Assembly (NCBI RefSeq): GCF_005519465.1
Contig: NZ_CP027858.1
Span: forward strand, 3,162,001-3,226,000
From: Streptomyces clavuligerus
Lineage (GTDB): Bacteria; Actinomycetota; Actinomycetes; Streptomycetales; Streptomycetaceae
Reading direction: 5' to 3'
DNA: 64,000 bases
Shown here: positions 1 to 8,497 of the stretch, piece after piece
Layout: the number at the start of each line of letters is the position of its first letter
Position numbering within the stretch: position 1 is the first letter of the stretch
The notes under the pieces: model-generated
What the model was told of the DNA's origin: nothing
Databases searched by the model: none
The model's input: the letters and a program-made list of their open reading frames with translations, nothing else
Made by a program: the position numbers and the translations under genes

Positions 1-1734
1 CCGCGCGGGGGGCCGTCCCGCCCGGGGGACGCGCGCCTCCCGCTCTCCCCCCGGCAGGACCCGTACCGCGTGGTCCTGCTGATCGACTACGCGGCGCGCA
101 TCCCCACCGATGTGTCCCGGCTGAGCGACCCCGAACGGGACTTCTTCCTCGGCTGTCTGAAACTCGCCGAGGAGGCCCGGCCGCTGCCCGCCCCGGACGG
201 CGGGCGGCGGCTGTTCAACCCGCTGATCTGGCTGGTCGAGGGCGAGCGCGATCTGCCGTCCTGGCTGGTGGCGGGCAGCGAGCGGATCCGGACGATCGGC
301 ATCCCGCTGCCCGACCTCGGGTCCCGGCAGCGGATGGCCCGTCTCCTGGCCGCCGACCACCGGGCGTGCGCGGAGGCCGGGGCCACGGAGCCCGGGGCGG
401 CCCCGGAGGGCCCCGCCCCCGTACGTCTCACCAAGCGGCCGACCGCCGACGCGTCCACCGCCCGCACATCCGCCGCCGACGCACTCGCCGCCCACCCGTC
501 CACCGCCGCCGCACTCACCGACGACACGTCCACCGCCGACGCGTTCGCCGTCGACGCGTTCGCCCGGAGCACCGCCGGGCTGACCCTGCGGGCGATGCGG
601 GAGAGTTCCCGGATGGCGCTCGACCGGGGGCTGCCGTTCAGCGCGATGCGGGACGCCGTCCGCGTCTACCAGCTCGGCGTCGAGGACAACCCCTGGCAGC
701 GCGGCTCCGTCCGGGAGCAGATCAGAAAGGGCGAGTCGTACATCCGCGGCCGGGTGAAGGGTCAGGAGAAGGCCGTCGCGAAGACCCTCGACATCCTCAA
801 GCGGGCGGCCCTCGGCCTCTCGGGCGCCCAGGCCTCGCACTCCGGCAGCCGTCCGCGCGGCGTCCTCTTCTTCGCCGGGCCGACCGGCACCGGCAAGACG
901 GAGCTGGCGAAGTCGGTGGCCACGGTCCTCTTCGGCACCGAGGACGCCTGTCTCCGCTTCGACATGAGCGAGTTCTCCGCCGCGCACTCGGTGGACCGGC
1001 TGGTGGGCGCGCCGCCCGGATATGTGGGGTACGAGGCGGGGGGCGAGCTGACGACGGCGGTGCGCAACGACCCGTTCCGGGTGGTGCTGTTCGACGAGAT
1101 CGACAAGGCCGACCGGGGCGTTCTCGACAAGTTCCTCCAGGTCCTGGAGGACGGACGGCTGACCGACGGCCAGGGTGTGACCACGTACTTCAGCGAGTGC
1201 GTGCTCATCTTCACCTCCAACCTCGGGGTACGGGGCGGGGGCCCGGCGGGCGGCACGGGGCGGGTGGCGCGGCCCGGCATGCCGTACGAGGAGCTGGAGG
1301 AGGTCGTCCTCGGCAACGTCAAACACCACTTCGTGGAGGAGATCGGCAGGCCCGAGCTGATGAACCGGCTCGGCGGCAACGTGGTCGTCTTCGACTACAT
1401 CGCGGACCAGGTCGCCGCGGAGATCTTCGATGTGCAGATCCGCAATATCCAGCGGGTGCTGCGGGACGAGCAGGGGGTGCTGCTGCGGCTGACGGAGGAG
1501 GCCCGGCACACCCTCTCCGCGCGGTGCACGGCCGACACCGACAACGGCGGACGCGGTATCGGCATGCTGCTGGAGACCCTGTTGATCAATCCGCTGGCGC
1601 GGGAGCTGTTCGACCGGGAGACCCTGTACGGGACCGAGGTCACGGTGGTGGACGTACGGGTGGGGCCGGACGGGGCTCCGGCGCTCGCGCTCCGGGTCGC
1701 GCCGCTGGACGGGACGCCGGGGGACCACCGGTGA
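1..1734 (+). CDS. Clp-type AAA+ ATPase, 5'-truncated by the window
   Basis: The frame is open to base 1, so the start lies upstream; the GTG at 70 is only the first internal start codon. Seen: an N-terminal segment resembling an incomplete AAA module (LIDYAARI near the start, then a stretch about an inactive-enzyme-like loop), a linker of Ala/Thr/Asp repeats at roughly residues 125-185, then one full AAA_2/ClpB D2-like domain with Walker A GPTGTGKTEL, Walker B VVLFDEIDKA, the DGRLTDGQG segment and a ClpB_D2-small-like C-terminus. Family knowledge: such ATPases unfold or remodel proteins. It overlaps the next gene by GTGA, implying translational coupling to the FHA protein. Substrate unknown. 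Confidence is high for the ATPase fold and low for any specific role. Confidence 0.85.
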   Translation, partial: PRGGPSRPGDARLPLSPRQDPYRVVLLIDYAARIPTDVSRLSDPERDFFLGCLKLAEEARPLPAPDGGRRLFNPLIWLVEGERDLPSWLVAGSERIRTIGIPLPDLGSRQRMARLLAADHRACAEAGATEPGAAPEGPAPVRLTKRPTADASTARTSAADALAAHPSTAAALTDDTSTADAFAVDAFARSTAGLTLRAMRESSRMALDRGLPFSAMRDAVRVYQLGVEDNPWQRGSVREQIRKGESYIRGRVKGQEKAVAKTLDILKRAALGLSGAQASHSGSRPRGVLFFAGPTGTGKTELAKSVATVLFGTEDACLRFDMSEFSAAHSVDRLVGAPPGYVGYEAGGELTTAVRNDPFRVVLFDEIDKADRGVLDKFLQVLEDGRLTDGQGVTTYFSECVLIFTSNLGVRGGGPAGGTGRVARPGMPYEELEEVVLGNVKHHFVEEIGRPELMNRLGGNVVVFDYIADQVAAEIFDVQIRNIQRVLRDEQGVLLRLTEEARHTLSARCTADTDNGGRGIGMLLETLLINPLARELFDRETLYGTEVTVVDVRVGPDGAPALALRVAPLDGTPGDHR

Positions 1735-2423
1735 CCGCCGGGGCCCGCGACGCCCCCTGGTGGACCGAGCCGGACGACGGGCCGACCGGACCCGGGCGAG
1801 AGGAGACGGACACCGGCACCACCGCCGACACCGACACGAGTGGACCCGGCACCGGCACCGGCACCGGCACCGGTGGACCCGACACCGCCGACGCCGGTGG
1901 AACCGCCGCCGGTACCGGCGCCGCGCCGGAAGGGGAACGGGACCGGGCGGCGGAACCGGAACCGGAGCCGCCGGAGACCTGCGCGAACTGCCATGACCCG
2001 CTGGCCGCCGGGGCCCCGCGCTGCCCGTCCTGCGGCAGCGCCCGTTCCGCCGCCGTCGTCCTGAGCTGCCCCGCCCTGGCGCTGGCCCTCCCGGTCCGCC
2101 CCGGTGCCCCGCTCCACCTGGGCCGGGACCCCGGCTGGGCGCCGCTGACCGCCGCCGCCCTCGCCGGGCTGACGTGTGTCTCCCGCCGCCAGGCGGTGGT
2201 CACCGCGGAACCCGACGGCACCGTATGGGTCGCGGAGCCGCCCGTGCCCAGCGCCAACGGCACCCGGGTCAACGGGGTGCCGGTGGGCCCCGGCGAGCGG
2301 ATACGGCTGCGGAACGGGGACGAGATCCGCTTCGGCCGCCGGATCGTCCGTCTCACCGTGCGGATCCACGGCGCGGGCGGCCCCGACGGCACCGGCGGTT
2401 TCGAGAGCTTCGAGGATCTCTGA
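1731..2423 (+). CDS. Zinc-ribbon / FHA domain protein
   Basis: This is a 230-residue protein starting at GTG 1731, overlapping the upstream stop codon as GTGA. The first 75 residues are a Thr/Gly/Asp/Pro-rich low-complexity tail encoded by GACACC and GGCACC repeats. Then comes a four-cysteine ribbon (CANCHDPL ... CPSC) and a C-terminal FHA domain with the expected G-R, S-R-R and N-G-T features (LHLGRDPG, VSRRQA, NGTRVNG). FHA domains bind phosphothreonine, so it probably reads a Ser/Thr-kinase signal for the coupled AAA+ ATPase. That partnership is inferred from the overlap. No membrane segment is seen. Confidence 0.85.
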   Translation: MTAGARDAPWWTEPDDGPTGPGREETDTGTTADTDTSGPGTGTGTGTGGPDTADAGGTAAGTGAAPEGERDRAAEPEPEPPETCANCHDPLAAGAPRCPSCGSARSAAVVLSCPALALALPVRPGAPLHLGRDPGWAPLTAAALAGLTCVSRRQAVVTAEPDGTVWVAEPPVPSANGTRVNGVPVGPGERIRLRNGDEIRFGRRIVRLTVRIHGAGGPDGTGGFESFEDL

Positions 2424-2448
2424 GGACCCTCGGGGGTGAGCAGCCCGG

Positions 2449-3105
2449 TCAGAGCCTGACCCCGGGCGGTACGAGCACCGCCCGCAGCGGTGCCAGCAGC
2501 CGGTTCGCCTCCTCGGCCCCCTCGAACGTCCCCAGCCGGTACGCGTGCTCCGGATCGGCCTTCAGCGGCTCGTCCCCGCAGCGGTCCCCGAACAGCACCA
2601 GCGCGTGGCAGGGCCGGTTGCGGCGGGACTGCCAGACCATCCCGTGTGCCCCGGGGGCGTACCGGCGTATCTCCTGCGCCCAGAACCGGGTCGCGCCGTA
2701 GCGCTCGTCCCCGCCCTCCAGCAGCGAGGCGTCCTGGAAGACGGCGGCGAGGTCCGCCTGTGTCACCAGGCGTACCAGCGTCAGCTCCTCGGTGACCGTC
2801 AGCCGGGACAGCGAACGCGGCGCGGCCAGCGCCCAGGGCACCACACGCACCCCGGCGTCGGAGTACGGGACGTCGCGCAGCAGGGTCTCGGCGAGCGCGG
2901 TGAGCGGTTCCGGGGCCGCGTACAGGAAGCGGTACGCGTCGTCCGCCGTGCCGTCGAACCGTCCCCCGGCGAAGTGCCGGTGCGAGAGGACCGGGTTGAA
3001 GCCGGTGGCCGGGAAGCGGGTGGTGTGGCAGCGCCACAGCTCGGCGCCTGCCGGGAGCACCGTGAGGGCCGGCCGCATCGGGACCGGTGGAGGAGGGGTC
3101 CTCAC
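2449..3105 (-). CDS. RES domain protein, probable NAD-consuming toxin
   Basis: This is a 218-residue protein. GTG at 3105 overlaps the TGA of the upstream gene (GTGA), which decides the start; ATG 3078 is the alternative. The RES signature is visible: Arg25 in ELWRCH, GGRFDG at 47-52, Tyr62 in RFLYAA and Glu73 in ALAETLLRD, with a later Ser in MVWQSRRN. RES-fold toxins such as MbcT and Res degrade NAD+ by hydrolysis or phosphorolysis and are held in check by an Xre/MbcA/ParS-type partner encoded directly upstream. That arrangement is present here. Toxicity itself is inferred. Confidence 0.82.
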   Translation of the reverse strand: MRTPPPPVPMRPALTVLPAGAELWRCHTTRFPATGFNPVLSHRHFAGGRFDGTADDAYRFLYAAPEPLTALAETLLRDVPYSDAGVRVVPWALAAPRSLSRLTVTEELTLVRLVTQADLAAVFQDASLLEGGDERYGATRFWAQEIRRYAPGAHGMVWQSRRNRPCHALVLFGDRCGDEPLKADPEHAYRLGTFEGAEEANRLLAPLRAVLVPPGVRL

Positions 3106-3797
3106 CACGCGATCTCCCCCTCGTACGTCAGCGCGCGGGCGGCGGCGGTCAGGGTCTCGTCCGGGACCCGGCCGAGCAGTTCGGCGGGGGTCCCGTCCAG
3201 CCAGGGGTTCCTCCCCAGCCACCAGCTCGCCGCGCCCCAGGGGTCCTGGTCGGCGAGGATCATGCGGTTGATCTTCTGGACGACGGGGAGCGGCCCGCCG
3301 GTGCCCGTGTCGAACTGGAACTCCGGGTAGCGCGGGCTCCCCCCGGGACCGGTGAGCCGGATCAGCCCGGCCGCCGCGGGGTCGTCGGCACTCTCCCGGT
3401 CGAGCGCGTCCGCCCCTCGGGAGGGTGCGGAGAGCAGCGCGTTCCGTGCCTCCCAGAAGAGGTTCGCGCTCGCTGGGGCGAGCTGTGGCCACTCGACCGA
3501 GTCCAGCAGCCGTACCAGCGCGGCGAGTTCATCGGCGTCCGGCAGGACTCCGGCGGCGGCTCCGGGGCCGGGAGAACGGGACTGTCCGATCCGCTCGGCG
3601 AGTTCGCTGCCGGGCGGCAGGGGCCGCAGTGCCACCCGTATCCGCCGCAGCGCGACCCGTACGGCGCGCGGATCGCTGCCCGCCGACTGGAGGCCGCGGA
3701 CGGCCTCCTGGTAGCGGATGTACTGGTCGGGGGTGAACGAGGCGTGGATCTCGGGCTGATGGCTGCGCAGCAGCCCGAGCAGTTCCCCGGTCCGCAT
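3102..3797 (-). CDS. Xre/MbcA/ParS-like antitoxin of the RES toxin
   Basis: This is a 231-residue protein starting at ATG 3797 with an AGGGAG ribosome site; longer upstream starts lack one. The last 45 residues (ASWWLGRNPWLDGTP, then AELLGRVPDE) resemble the toxin-binding C-terminus of MbcA/ParS/Xre antitoxins. The first 130 residues form an Arg/Leu-rich region with no clear helix-turn-helix, longer than in the usual 130-180 residue antitoxins. It precedes and overlaps the RES toxin gene, the normal order for these modules. The antitoxin role is inferred from the C-terminus and the neighbour. Confidence 0.68.
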   Translation of the reverse strand: MRTGELLGLLRSHQPEIHASFTPDQYIRYQEAVRGLQSAGSDPRAVRVALRRIRVALRPLPPGSELAERIGQSRSPGPGAAAGVLPDADELAALVRLLDSVEWPQLAPASANLFWEARNALLSAPSRGADALDRESADDPAAAGLIRLTGPGGSPRYPEFQFDTGTGGPLPVVQKINRMILADQDPWGAASWWLGRNPWLDGTPAELLGRVPDETLTAAARALTYEGEIAW

Positions 3798-4277
3798 GGG
3801 CGGCTCCCTTCGGGACGGATCGTGCCGGTACGGGCCTTCCGGAACAGGGCCCTCCGGCAGGATGGGCCCGCCCTGGTGGAGGACGGCACGTCCGCCCATG
3901 ATGGGACCGTCCGGGCCGGCACGGGGGTGGAACGCCGCACTTCCCGGAAACCGCCCGGAAGACGTCCGCGAAGCAGCCGCGCGGGGCTGCCCGGCCACGC
4001 GGTCACGCGGTCACGCGGCCGGGACAACGGGCGTCCGCGCGGGCCCACGCGGGCCGGGGGGACGCCGTCGGCCCGGAGCCCGTCCCCGGGCACGCCGGTC
4101 CCGGCGCTGAGCCGTCCCCCGTCCCCCACCCCCCGTTCTCCGTTTCCCGTTCCCCGGGAGGACCCACCGGCCGATCGGCGCGACAGCACCACGCCGTACG
4201 GCGGCGGGGCCCGTACGGCGTGGTGCACCGTACGGGCCCCGCCCGCCGTCCGCTCCGGGCCCCGTGGCCCCGAAGGC
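3798..4277. other. Intergenic region without a supported gene
   Basis: This holds the promoter area of the antitoxin-toxin pair and the 3' flank of the convergent-side exporter gene. Reading frames here are short shadows without ribosome sites. The only clear signal is the hairpin at 4203-4243. Short GTCACGCG direct repeats occur near 4000-4020. Confidence 0.5.
4203..4243 (-). terminator. Hairpin terminator of the DHA2 exporter gene
   Basis: A 16-bp perfect stem (GGCGGGGCCCGTACGG with its complement) and a 9-nt loop lie 35 nt beyond the stop codon of the exporter gene. No T-run follows, as is usual in Streptomyces. Confidence 0.65.
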
Positions 4278-5792
4278 TCAGCCGACCAGGGTGTTCTCGC
4301 CCTTCTCCGCGCCCTCGGCCGCCGCGCCCCCCGCCGGCACCGCCTCCTGCTTGCGTCCGCCCATGAACACGGTGGCCAGGACCGCGGCGGCGATGACACC
4401 GGCCGCTCCCGCCCAGAAGCTGGTGGACATCGCCTCGGTGAAGGCGGACCGGGCCAGTTCGGCGACCGGGCCGTCCTGGAGGGCGAGGGCGTCGGAGATC
4501 GAGTGCCGTGCCTCCTCGGGGGCCTTGGCCATCCCGTCGGTGTAGGTGCTGGACAGGACCGCGCCCAGGATCGCGACGCCGAGGGCGGCACCGGCCTGCT
4601 GGATGGTGTCGTTGAGGGCGGAGCCCACCCCGGCGTGCTCGGTCGGGACCGCGCCCATCAGGGCCGAGATCGCGGCGGGCATCGCCAGTCCGCTCCCCGC
4701 GCCGAGCAGCACCATCGCGGTGGCCAGCAGCCCCCGGCCGTCCCCCGCGGAGAGGCTCGCCAGCAGGGCGAACCCGCCCGCGATGACCAGGAGTCCGATG
4801 ACGGCCAGGGCCCGGTTGCCGGTCCTGGCGAGCAGCGAGGCGCCGACGGCATTGAAGACGATCACCGCGAGGGCCATCGGGGTGAAGGCGAGGCCGGTCT
4901 CGGTGGGGGTGTAGCCGAGGACGAACTGGAGGTACTGGGTCAGGACGAGCATCAGACCGCCGTTGGCGAACGTCAGCAGGACCAGGGAGAGGCTGGCGCC
5001 GGTGAAGGTGCGGTTGCGGAAGAGCGACAGCGGCACCATGGGCGAGTCGGTGCCCCGGGTCTCCCAGACTCCGAAGCCGATCAGGCCGAGGAGGGTGATC
5101 GCGAGGGAGATCCGCGTACCGGTGTGGTCCAGGCCGCCGTGGGGCAGCTCGATGATCGTCCAGACCAGCGCGGTCATACCGGCCATCGAGAGGACCATGC
5201 CGACCGGGTCGGCCTTGCGCCAGGGGCCCTTGGACTCGGGCATCAGCACCAGGGCCGCGACGATCGCGAGCAGGGCGATCGGCACATTGATCAGGAAGAC
5301 GGCGCCCCAGTCGAAGCGGTCGAGGAGCGCGCCGCCGAGGACGGGGCCGCCGACCAGGCCGACCATCGCGACCGTGCTCCACGCGGCGATCGCCTTCGGG
5401 CGCTCCTCCTCGTCGAAGACGGTGATGAGGATCGACAGCGTGCTCGGCATGACCAGCGCGCCGCCCACGCCCATCAGGACCCGGCCGAGGATGAGCTGTT
5501 CGGGGCTGGTGGCGCAGGTCGCGACCACCGAGGCCGCACCGAAGACCACCAGGCCGACGACCATCACCTTCCGGCGGCCGTACTTGTCGGAGAGGCTTCC
5601 CGCCGTCAGCAGCAGCCCGGCGAAGACCAGGATGTAGGAGTCGATGATCCACTGAATGTCCTGGGACGTGGCCCCCAGATCCTCCGCGATGGAGGGGATC
5701 GCCACGGTCAGCACCATGTTGTCGATCACCAGGACCAGGGTGCTGAGGCAGAGCACCACCAGGATGAGCCAGCGCCGGGGATGACGTTCCAT
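4278..5792 (-). CDS. DHA2-family MFS drug exporter (14 TM)
   Basis: This is a 504-residue membrane protein starting at ATG 5792 behind an AAAGG-type site; the frame continues upstream, but that extension crosses the promoter. The first segment carries the DHA2 hallmark LVIDNMVLTVAIPSI, followed by SLSDKYGRRK (the loop 2-3 motif A) and the motif C-like GGPVLGGALLDRF. About 14 hydrophobic segments fit the EmrB/QacA type, a proton-driven multidrug antiporter. It is divergent from a TetR gene, and its promoter contains the regulator's likely operator, so it is probably induced by its substrate. The substrate cannot be told from sequence. Confidence 0.9.
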   Translation of the reverse strand: MERHPRRWLILVVLCLSTLVLVIDNMVLTVAIPSIAEDLGATSQDIQWIIDSYILVFAGLLLTAGSLSDKYGRRKVMVVGLVVFGAASVVATCATSPEQLILGRVLMGVGGALVMPSTLSILITVFDEEERPKAIAAWSTVAMVGLVGGPVLGGALLDRFDWGAVFLINVPIALLAIVAALVLMPESKGPWRKADPVGMVLSMAGMTALVWTIIELPHGGLDHTGTRISLAITLLGLIGFGVWETRGTDSPMVPLSLFRNRTFTGASLSLVLLTFANGGLMLVLTQYLQFVLGYTPTETGLAFTPMALAVIVFNAVGASLLARTGNRALAVIGLLVIAGGFALLASLSAGDGRGLLATAMVLLGAGSGLAMPAAISALMGAVPTEHAGVGSALNDTIQQAGAALGVAILGAVLSSTYTDGMAKAPEEARHSISDALALQDGPVAELARSAFTEAMSTSFWAGAAGVIAAAVLATVFMGGRKQEAVPAGGAAAEGAEKGENTLVG

Positions 5793-5923
5793 GACCAGAC
5801 CTTTCTGAGGCACAGGGACGTGCGGCACCCGAACGTGCGGCACGGGGACGGCAATGCGACCGAGACGGGCGCGACGGGCGACGCCATCGATACGCACACC
5901 GTTCCGAACGATGTGCGGCATGA

Positions 5924-5957
5924 CGAACACTGTACGGAGGCCGCACAGTGTTCGCAA
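5924..5957 (-). promoter_or_regulatory. Exporter promoter with embedded TetR operator
   Basis: A perfect 10-bp inverted repeat (CGAACACTGT ... ACAGTGTTCG) with an 11-bp spacer covers 5924-5954. On the minus strand a TTGCGA -35 box (5957-5952) and a TACAGT -10 box (5934-5929) are exactly 17 bp apart and lie on the two arms, so a bound repressor would occlude polymerase. A TAGGCT at 5985-5990 could be the -10 of the divergent TetR gene. Confidence 0.75.
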
Positions 5958-6042
5958 GACCGTACGTCGTGCGGTCCGCTGCGTTAGGCTGGGCCCGGTC
6001 CGTCAGGTGCGCAGGAGCCGGAGAGAGGGAGGAGGCCGTCGT

Positions 6043-6780
6043 ATGACAGCCAAGGAACAGGCGTTCCCGTCGGTGTGGGCACGTCCGCAGCGGCAGCGCC
6101 GGGAGCAGCCGTCGCTGAGCCGGGAGCAGATCGTGGCCGAGTCCATCGCCCTCCTCGACGAGGAGGGCCTGGACGCGCTGAGCATGCGCAAGCTCGGCAC
6201 CCGGCTGAACGCGGGCGCGACCTCGATGTACTCGCATGTGAGCAGCAAGGACGAGCTGATCGAGCTGACCGTGGACGAGATCTACCGCGAGATCGAGATC
6301 CCGCCGCTCACGACCCCCGACGACTGGCGTGCCGCCGCGTGGACCAGCGCCCACAGCCTGCGGACGGCGGTGCTGCGCCACCCGTGGATCGCGTCGGTGC
6401 TGGGCGAGGTCAGCGGCGCCTCGCTGGGGCCGAACATGCTGCGCATGTCCGAGGGGCTGCTGACCCTCTTCGAGGAGGGCGGCTTCGACCCGGACGGCGC
6501 CAACACCGCGCTGGGCACGCTCTTCGCCTATGTCCTCGGCCAGACGACGAGCGAGGCGGCCTGGCTGACCAAGCTGGCGCGGAGCGGTCAGAGCGAGGAG
6601 GAGTGGATGGCCCGGATGCTGCCCGCGGCCGAGGCCGCCGTACGGCCCTTCCCCCGGCTGCGCGGGCAGTTCGAGGCCCGGATGGACGCGGCGTCCCAGC
6701 AGATCAGGGGCTCGGACTTCGATCTCGGCCTGGACGTGGTCCTCGACGGCCTGGCGGCCCTGCGCGCCCGCGCCGTCTGA
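6043..6780 (+). CDS. TetR-family repressor of the divergent exporter
   Basis: This is a 245-residue protein starting at ATG 6043 with GGGAGGAGG upstream. Residues about 25-75 form a TetR N-terminal helix-turn-helix (REQIVAESIALLDEEGLDAL, then MRKLGTRLNAGATSMYSHV). The rest is an all-helical ligand-binding domain of the tetracycline-repressor C-terminal class, which usually senses a drug-like ligand. It faces the DHA2 exporter across 250 bp containing a perfect inverted repeat, the classic local-repressor layout. The ligand is unknown. Confidence 0.9.
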   Translation: MTAKEQAFPSVWARPQRQRREQPSLSREQIVAESIALLDEEGLDALSMRKLGTRLNAGATSMYSHVSSKDELIELTVDEIYREIEIPPLTTPDDWRAAAWTSAHSLRTAVLRHPWIASVLGEVSGASLGPNMLRMSEGLLTLFEEGGFDPDGANTALGTLFAYVLGQTTSEAAWLTKLARSGQSEEEWMARMLPAAEAAVRPFPRLRGQFEARMDAASQQIRGSDFDLGLDVVLDGLAALRARAV

Positions 6781-6925
6781 GCCCGCGCCGCCTCACCACC
6801 CACGCCGCCTGAGCCCGCGCCGCCCCGCCGACCGCCGTCTCACCGCCCGCGCCGCCCGAGCCGGGCCCGGGGCACACCGGTGCGACCGGGGCGGCTCGGT
6901 GGGGGCGGCCGGTCACGGGCTCCGC

Positions 6926-8206
6926 TCAGCGCGGTCCGCGGACGCCCGGACCGGGGCGGGTCTCGACGAGGACGCCCCGGCGGGCCGCCTGAAGACCGGC
7001 CTGGAGCCGGGTCCGGGCGCCCAGGACATCCATGATCCGCCGCATCCGGCGCTCCACGGTCCGCTGGGCGACGCCCAGCCGGCGGGCGATCGCCCGGTCG
7101 GTCAGACCGGAGGCGGAGAGCGCGAGCAGATGCTCGTCCTCCCCGGACAGACCGGACCCACCAGGCCCACCGGCCCCACCGGCCCCACCGGCCCCACCGG
7201 CCCCACCGGCCCCGTTGAACGGAACAGACGCGCCGGAGGCCCCGGCGACGCCCGGGGAGCGGAAGGGCCCGGAGACACCCGAGCGGCCGGAGGGCCCCGG
7301 GACCCGGGCATCACGCGCACCACCCGCCTCCCCCACCCCCCGCACCTCGCAGGAGCCGTCGTCGAACGGTCCGGAGGGCCAAGGCCCCTGGGGCCCCCGG
7401 GGCCAGAGCGGCACGGAGCGCTGCCACAGCAGCTCGTACAGAATCACCAGCCCCTCCAGCAGCGCGGGCACCTTCAGCACCAGCACATCGCCCACCCCGT
7501 CGCCACCACCACGGCCACCACCGGTACCACCGGTACCGATGTCACCGCCGTCACCACCACCGTCGCCATCACGCCCCAGCGGAACCAGCGCCGTCCGCCG
7601 GTCCGAGACCACGAGGGTCAGCGGCACCTCGGCCAGCACCCGGCTCCGCGCGCCGAGCCCCGCCAGCTCCCGGCAGGCCCCGAGCTGTTCGGGGGTCTCC
7701 AGGGAGCCATGGCCGTAGATCGCCCGGCAGCGCACGCCCCGCGCGAGCAGTTCCCGCTGGACGGGGCAGGGCGCCAGGTCCAGGACGAGCAGTTCGTCCC
7801 GCGTGGTGCGCTCGATCCGGGAGAAGCAGCGGTCGACCGCCTCCCGCCCGCCGACGGTCCTCAGCTCCGGCCCCGGCTGCCGCCGGAGCGCGTGGAACTC
7901 CTGCCCGAGCGAGGCGGCCGCCAGCCGGACCCGTTCGATCTCCGCCCGCCGCTGAAAGGCCAGCGCCTCGATCGCCGCGTCCGGCGGCTCCGGAAGATAG
8001 CGGGCAGGCCTGCCGGGGGACCGGGTGAGCAACCCGCGCCGCTCCAGGGAGCCGGTGCGGCGGCGGACCCGGGCGACGTCCCAGCCCATGGCCCCGGCCA
8101 GCTCAGCGGCGGTGGCCCGGGGGCGGGTGAGCAGGGCCCGGTAGAGCAGTTCCTCGTCGGGGGAGACCCCGAGATCGGTGAGCCGGTGACTCTGACTTCC
8201 GGTCAT
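6926..8206 (-). CDS. TrmB-like / LuxR-type HTH regulator
   Basis: This is a 426-residue protein starting at ATG 8206 with a GGGGGG purine run upstream. The N-terminus (15-75) is a TrmB/winged-helix-like module (DEELLYRALLTRPRATAAEL). A middle domain of about 170 residues follows, then a long Gly/Ala/Ser/Pro-rich linker containing four GGA units. The C-terminus is a LuxR/GerE helix-turn-helix (LTDRAIARRLGVAQRTVERR). Streptomyces has many such two-HTH orphan regulators. The ligand and targets are unknown. The linker is encoded by a CCACCGGCC tandem array near 7160-7212 and by GGTGGT-type repeats near 7500-7560. Confidence 0.8.
   Translation of the reverse strand: MTGSQSHRLTDLGVSPDEELLYRALLTRPRATAAELAGAMGWDVARVRRRTGSLERRGLLTRSPGRPARYLPEPPDAAIEALAFQRRAEIERVRLAAASLGQEFHALRRQPGPELRTVGGREAVDRCFSRIERTTRDELLVLDLAPCPVQRELLARGVRCRAIYGHGSLETPEQLGACRELAGLGARSRVLAEVPLTLVVSDRRTALVPLGRDGDGGGDGGDIGTGGTGGGRGGGDGVGDVLVLKVPALLEGLVILYELLWQRSVPLWPRGPQGPWPSGPFDDGSCEVRGVGEAGGARDARVPGPSGRSGVSGPFRSPGVAGASGASVPFNGAGGAGGAGGAGGAGGPGGSGLSGEDEHLLALSASGLTDRAIARRLGVAQRTVERRMRRIMDVLGARTRLQAGLQAARRGVLVETRPGPGVRGPR
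7158..7212. repeat. Tandem CCACCGGCC-type repeat inside a coding region
   Basis: Five to six near-identical 9-bp units encode the Gly-Gly-Ala repeats of the regulator's linker. The unit length is a multiple of three, so copy changes would keep the frame. Confidence 0.7.
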
Positions 8207-8497
8207 TCCGTTTCCCCCCGTGGCCGGTTGGCCATCGACGGTAGAGGGGTGCACCGCCGGGGGACAGACGATTGTGCGCCGCCGCGGGCGTCGGCGGGAT
8301 GCCGACAATGACGGAAAACCCGCTCGCCGGGTCCGGCCCGGAGGCCCGGCGCCGCCGGTCCCCGGCCCACCGCCGCCGTTCTCCCGTCAAACGGATGTCA
8401 CCACCTCACCCACCCGCCCCGGGAACCTCCACCCGGAGGGGTGAAGAAGGGGCCGGAGCCGTACAACACCGGCGGCCCGGAGCGCTATCAAGCGGTC

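Noticed and set aside
1760..2064. His/Arg-rich small frames near 1.8 kb
   Set aside because: They are other-frame readings of the repetitive start of the zinc-ribbon/FHA gene.
3087..5987. 966-codon open frame on the plus strand
   Set aside because: Antisense shadow of the antitoxin and exporter genes; very Asp/Gly/Arg/His-rich and without a domain.
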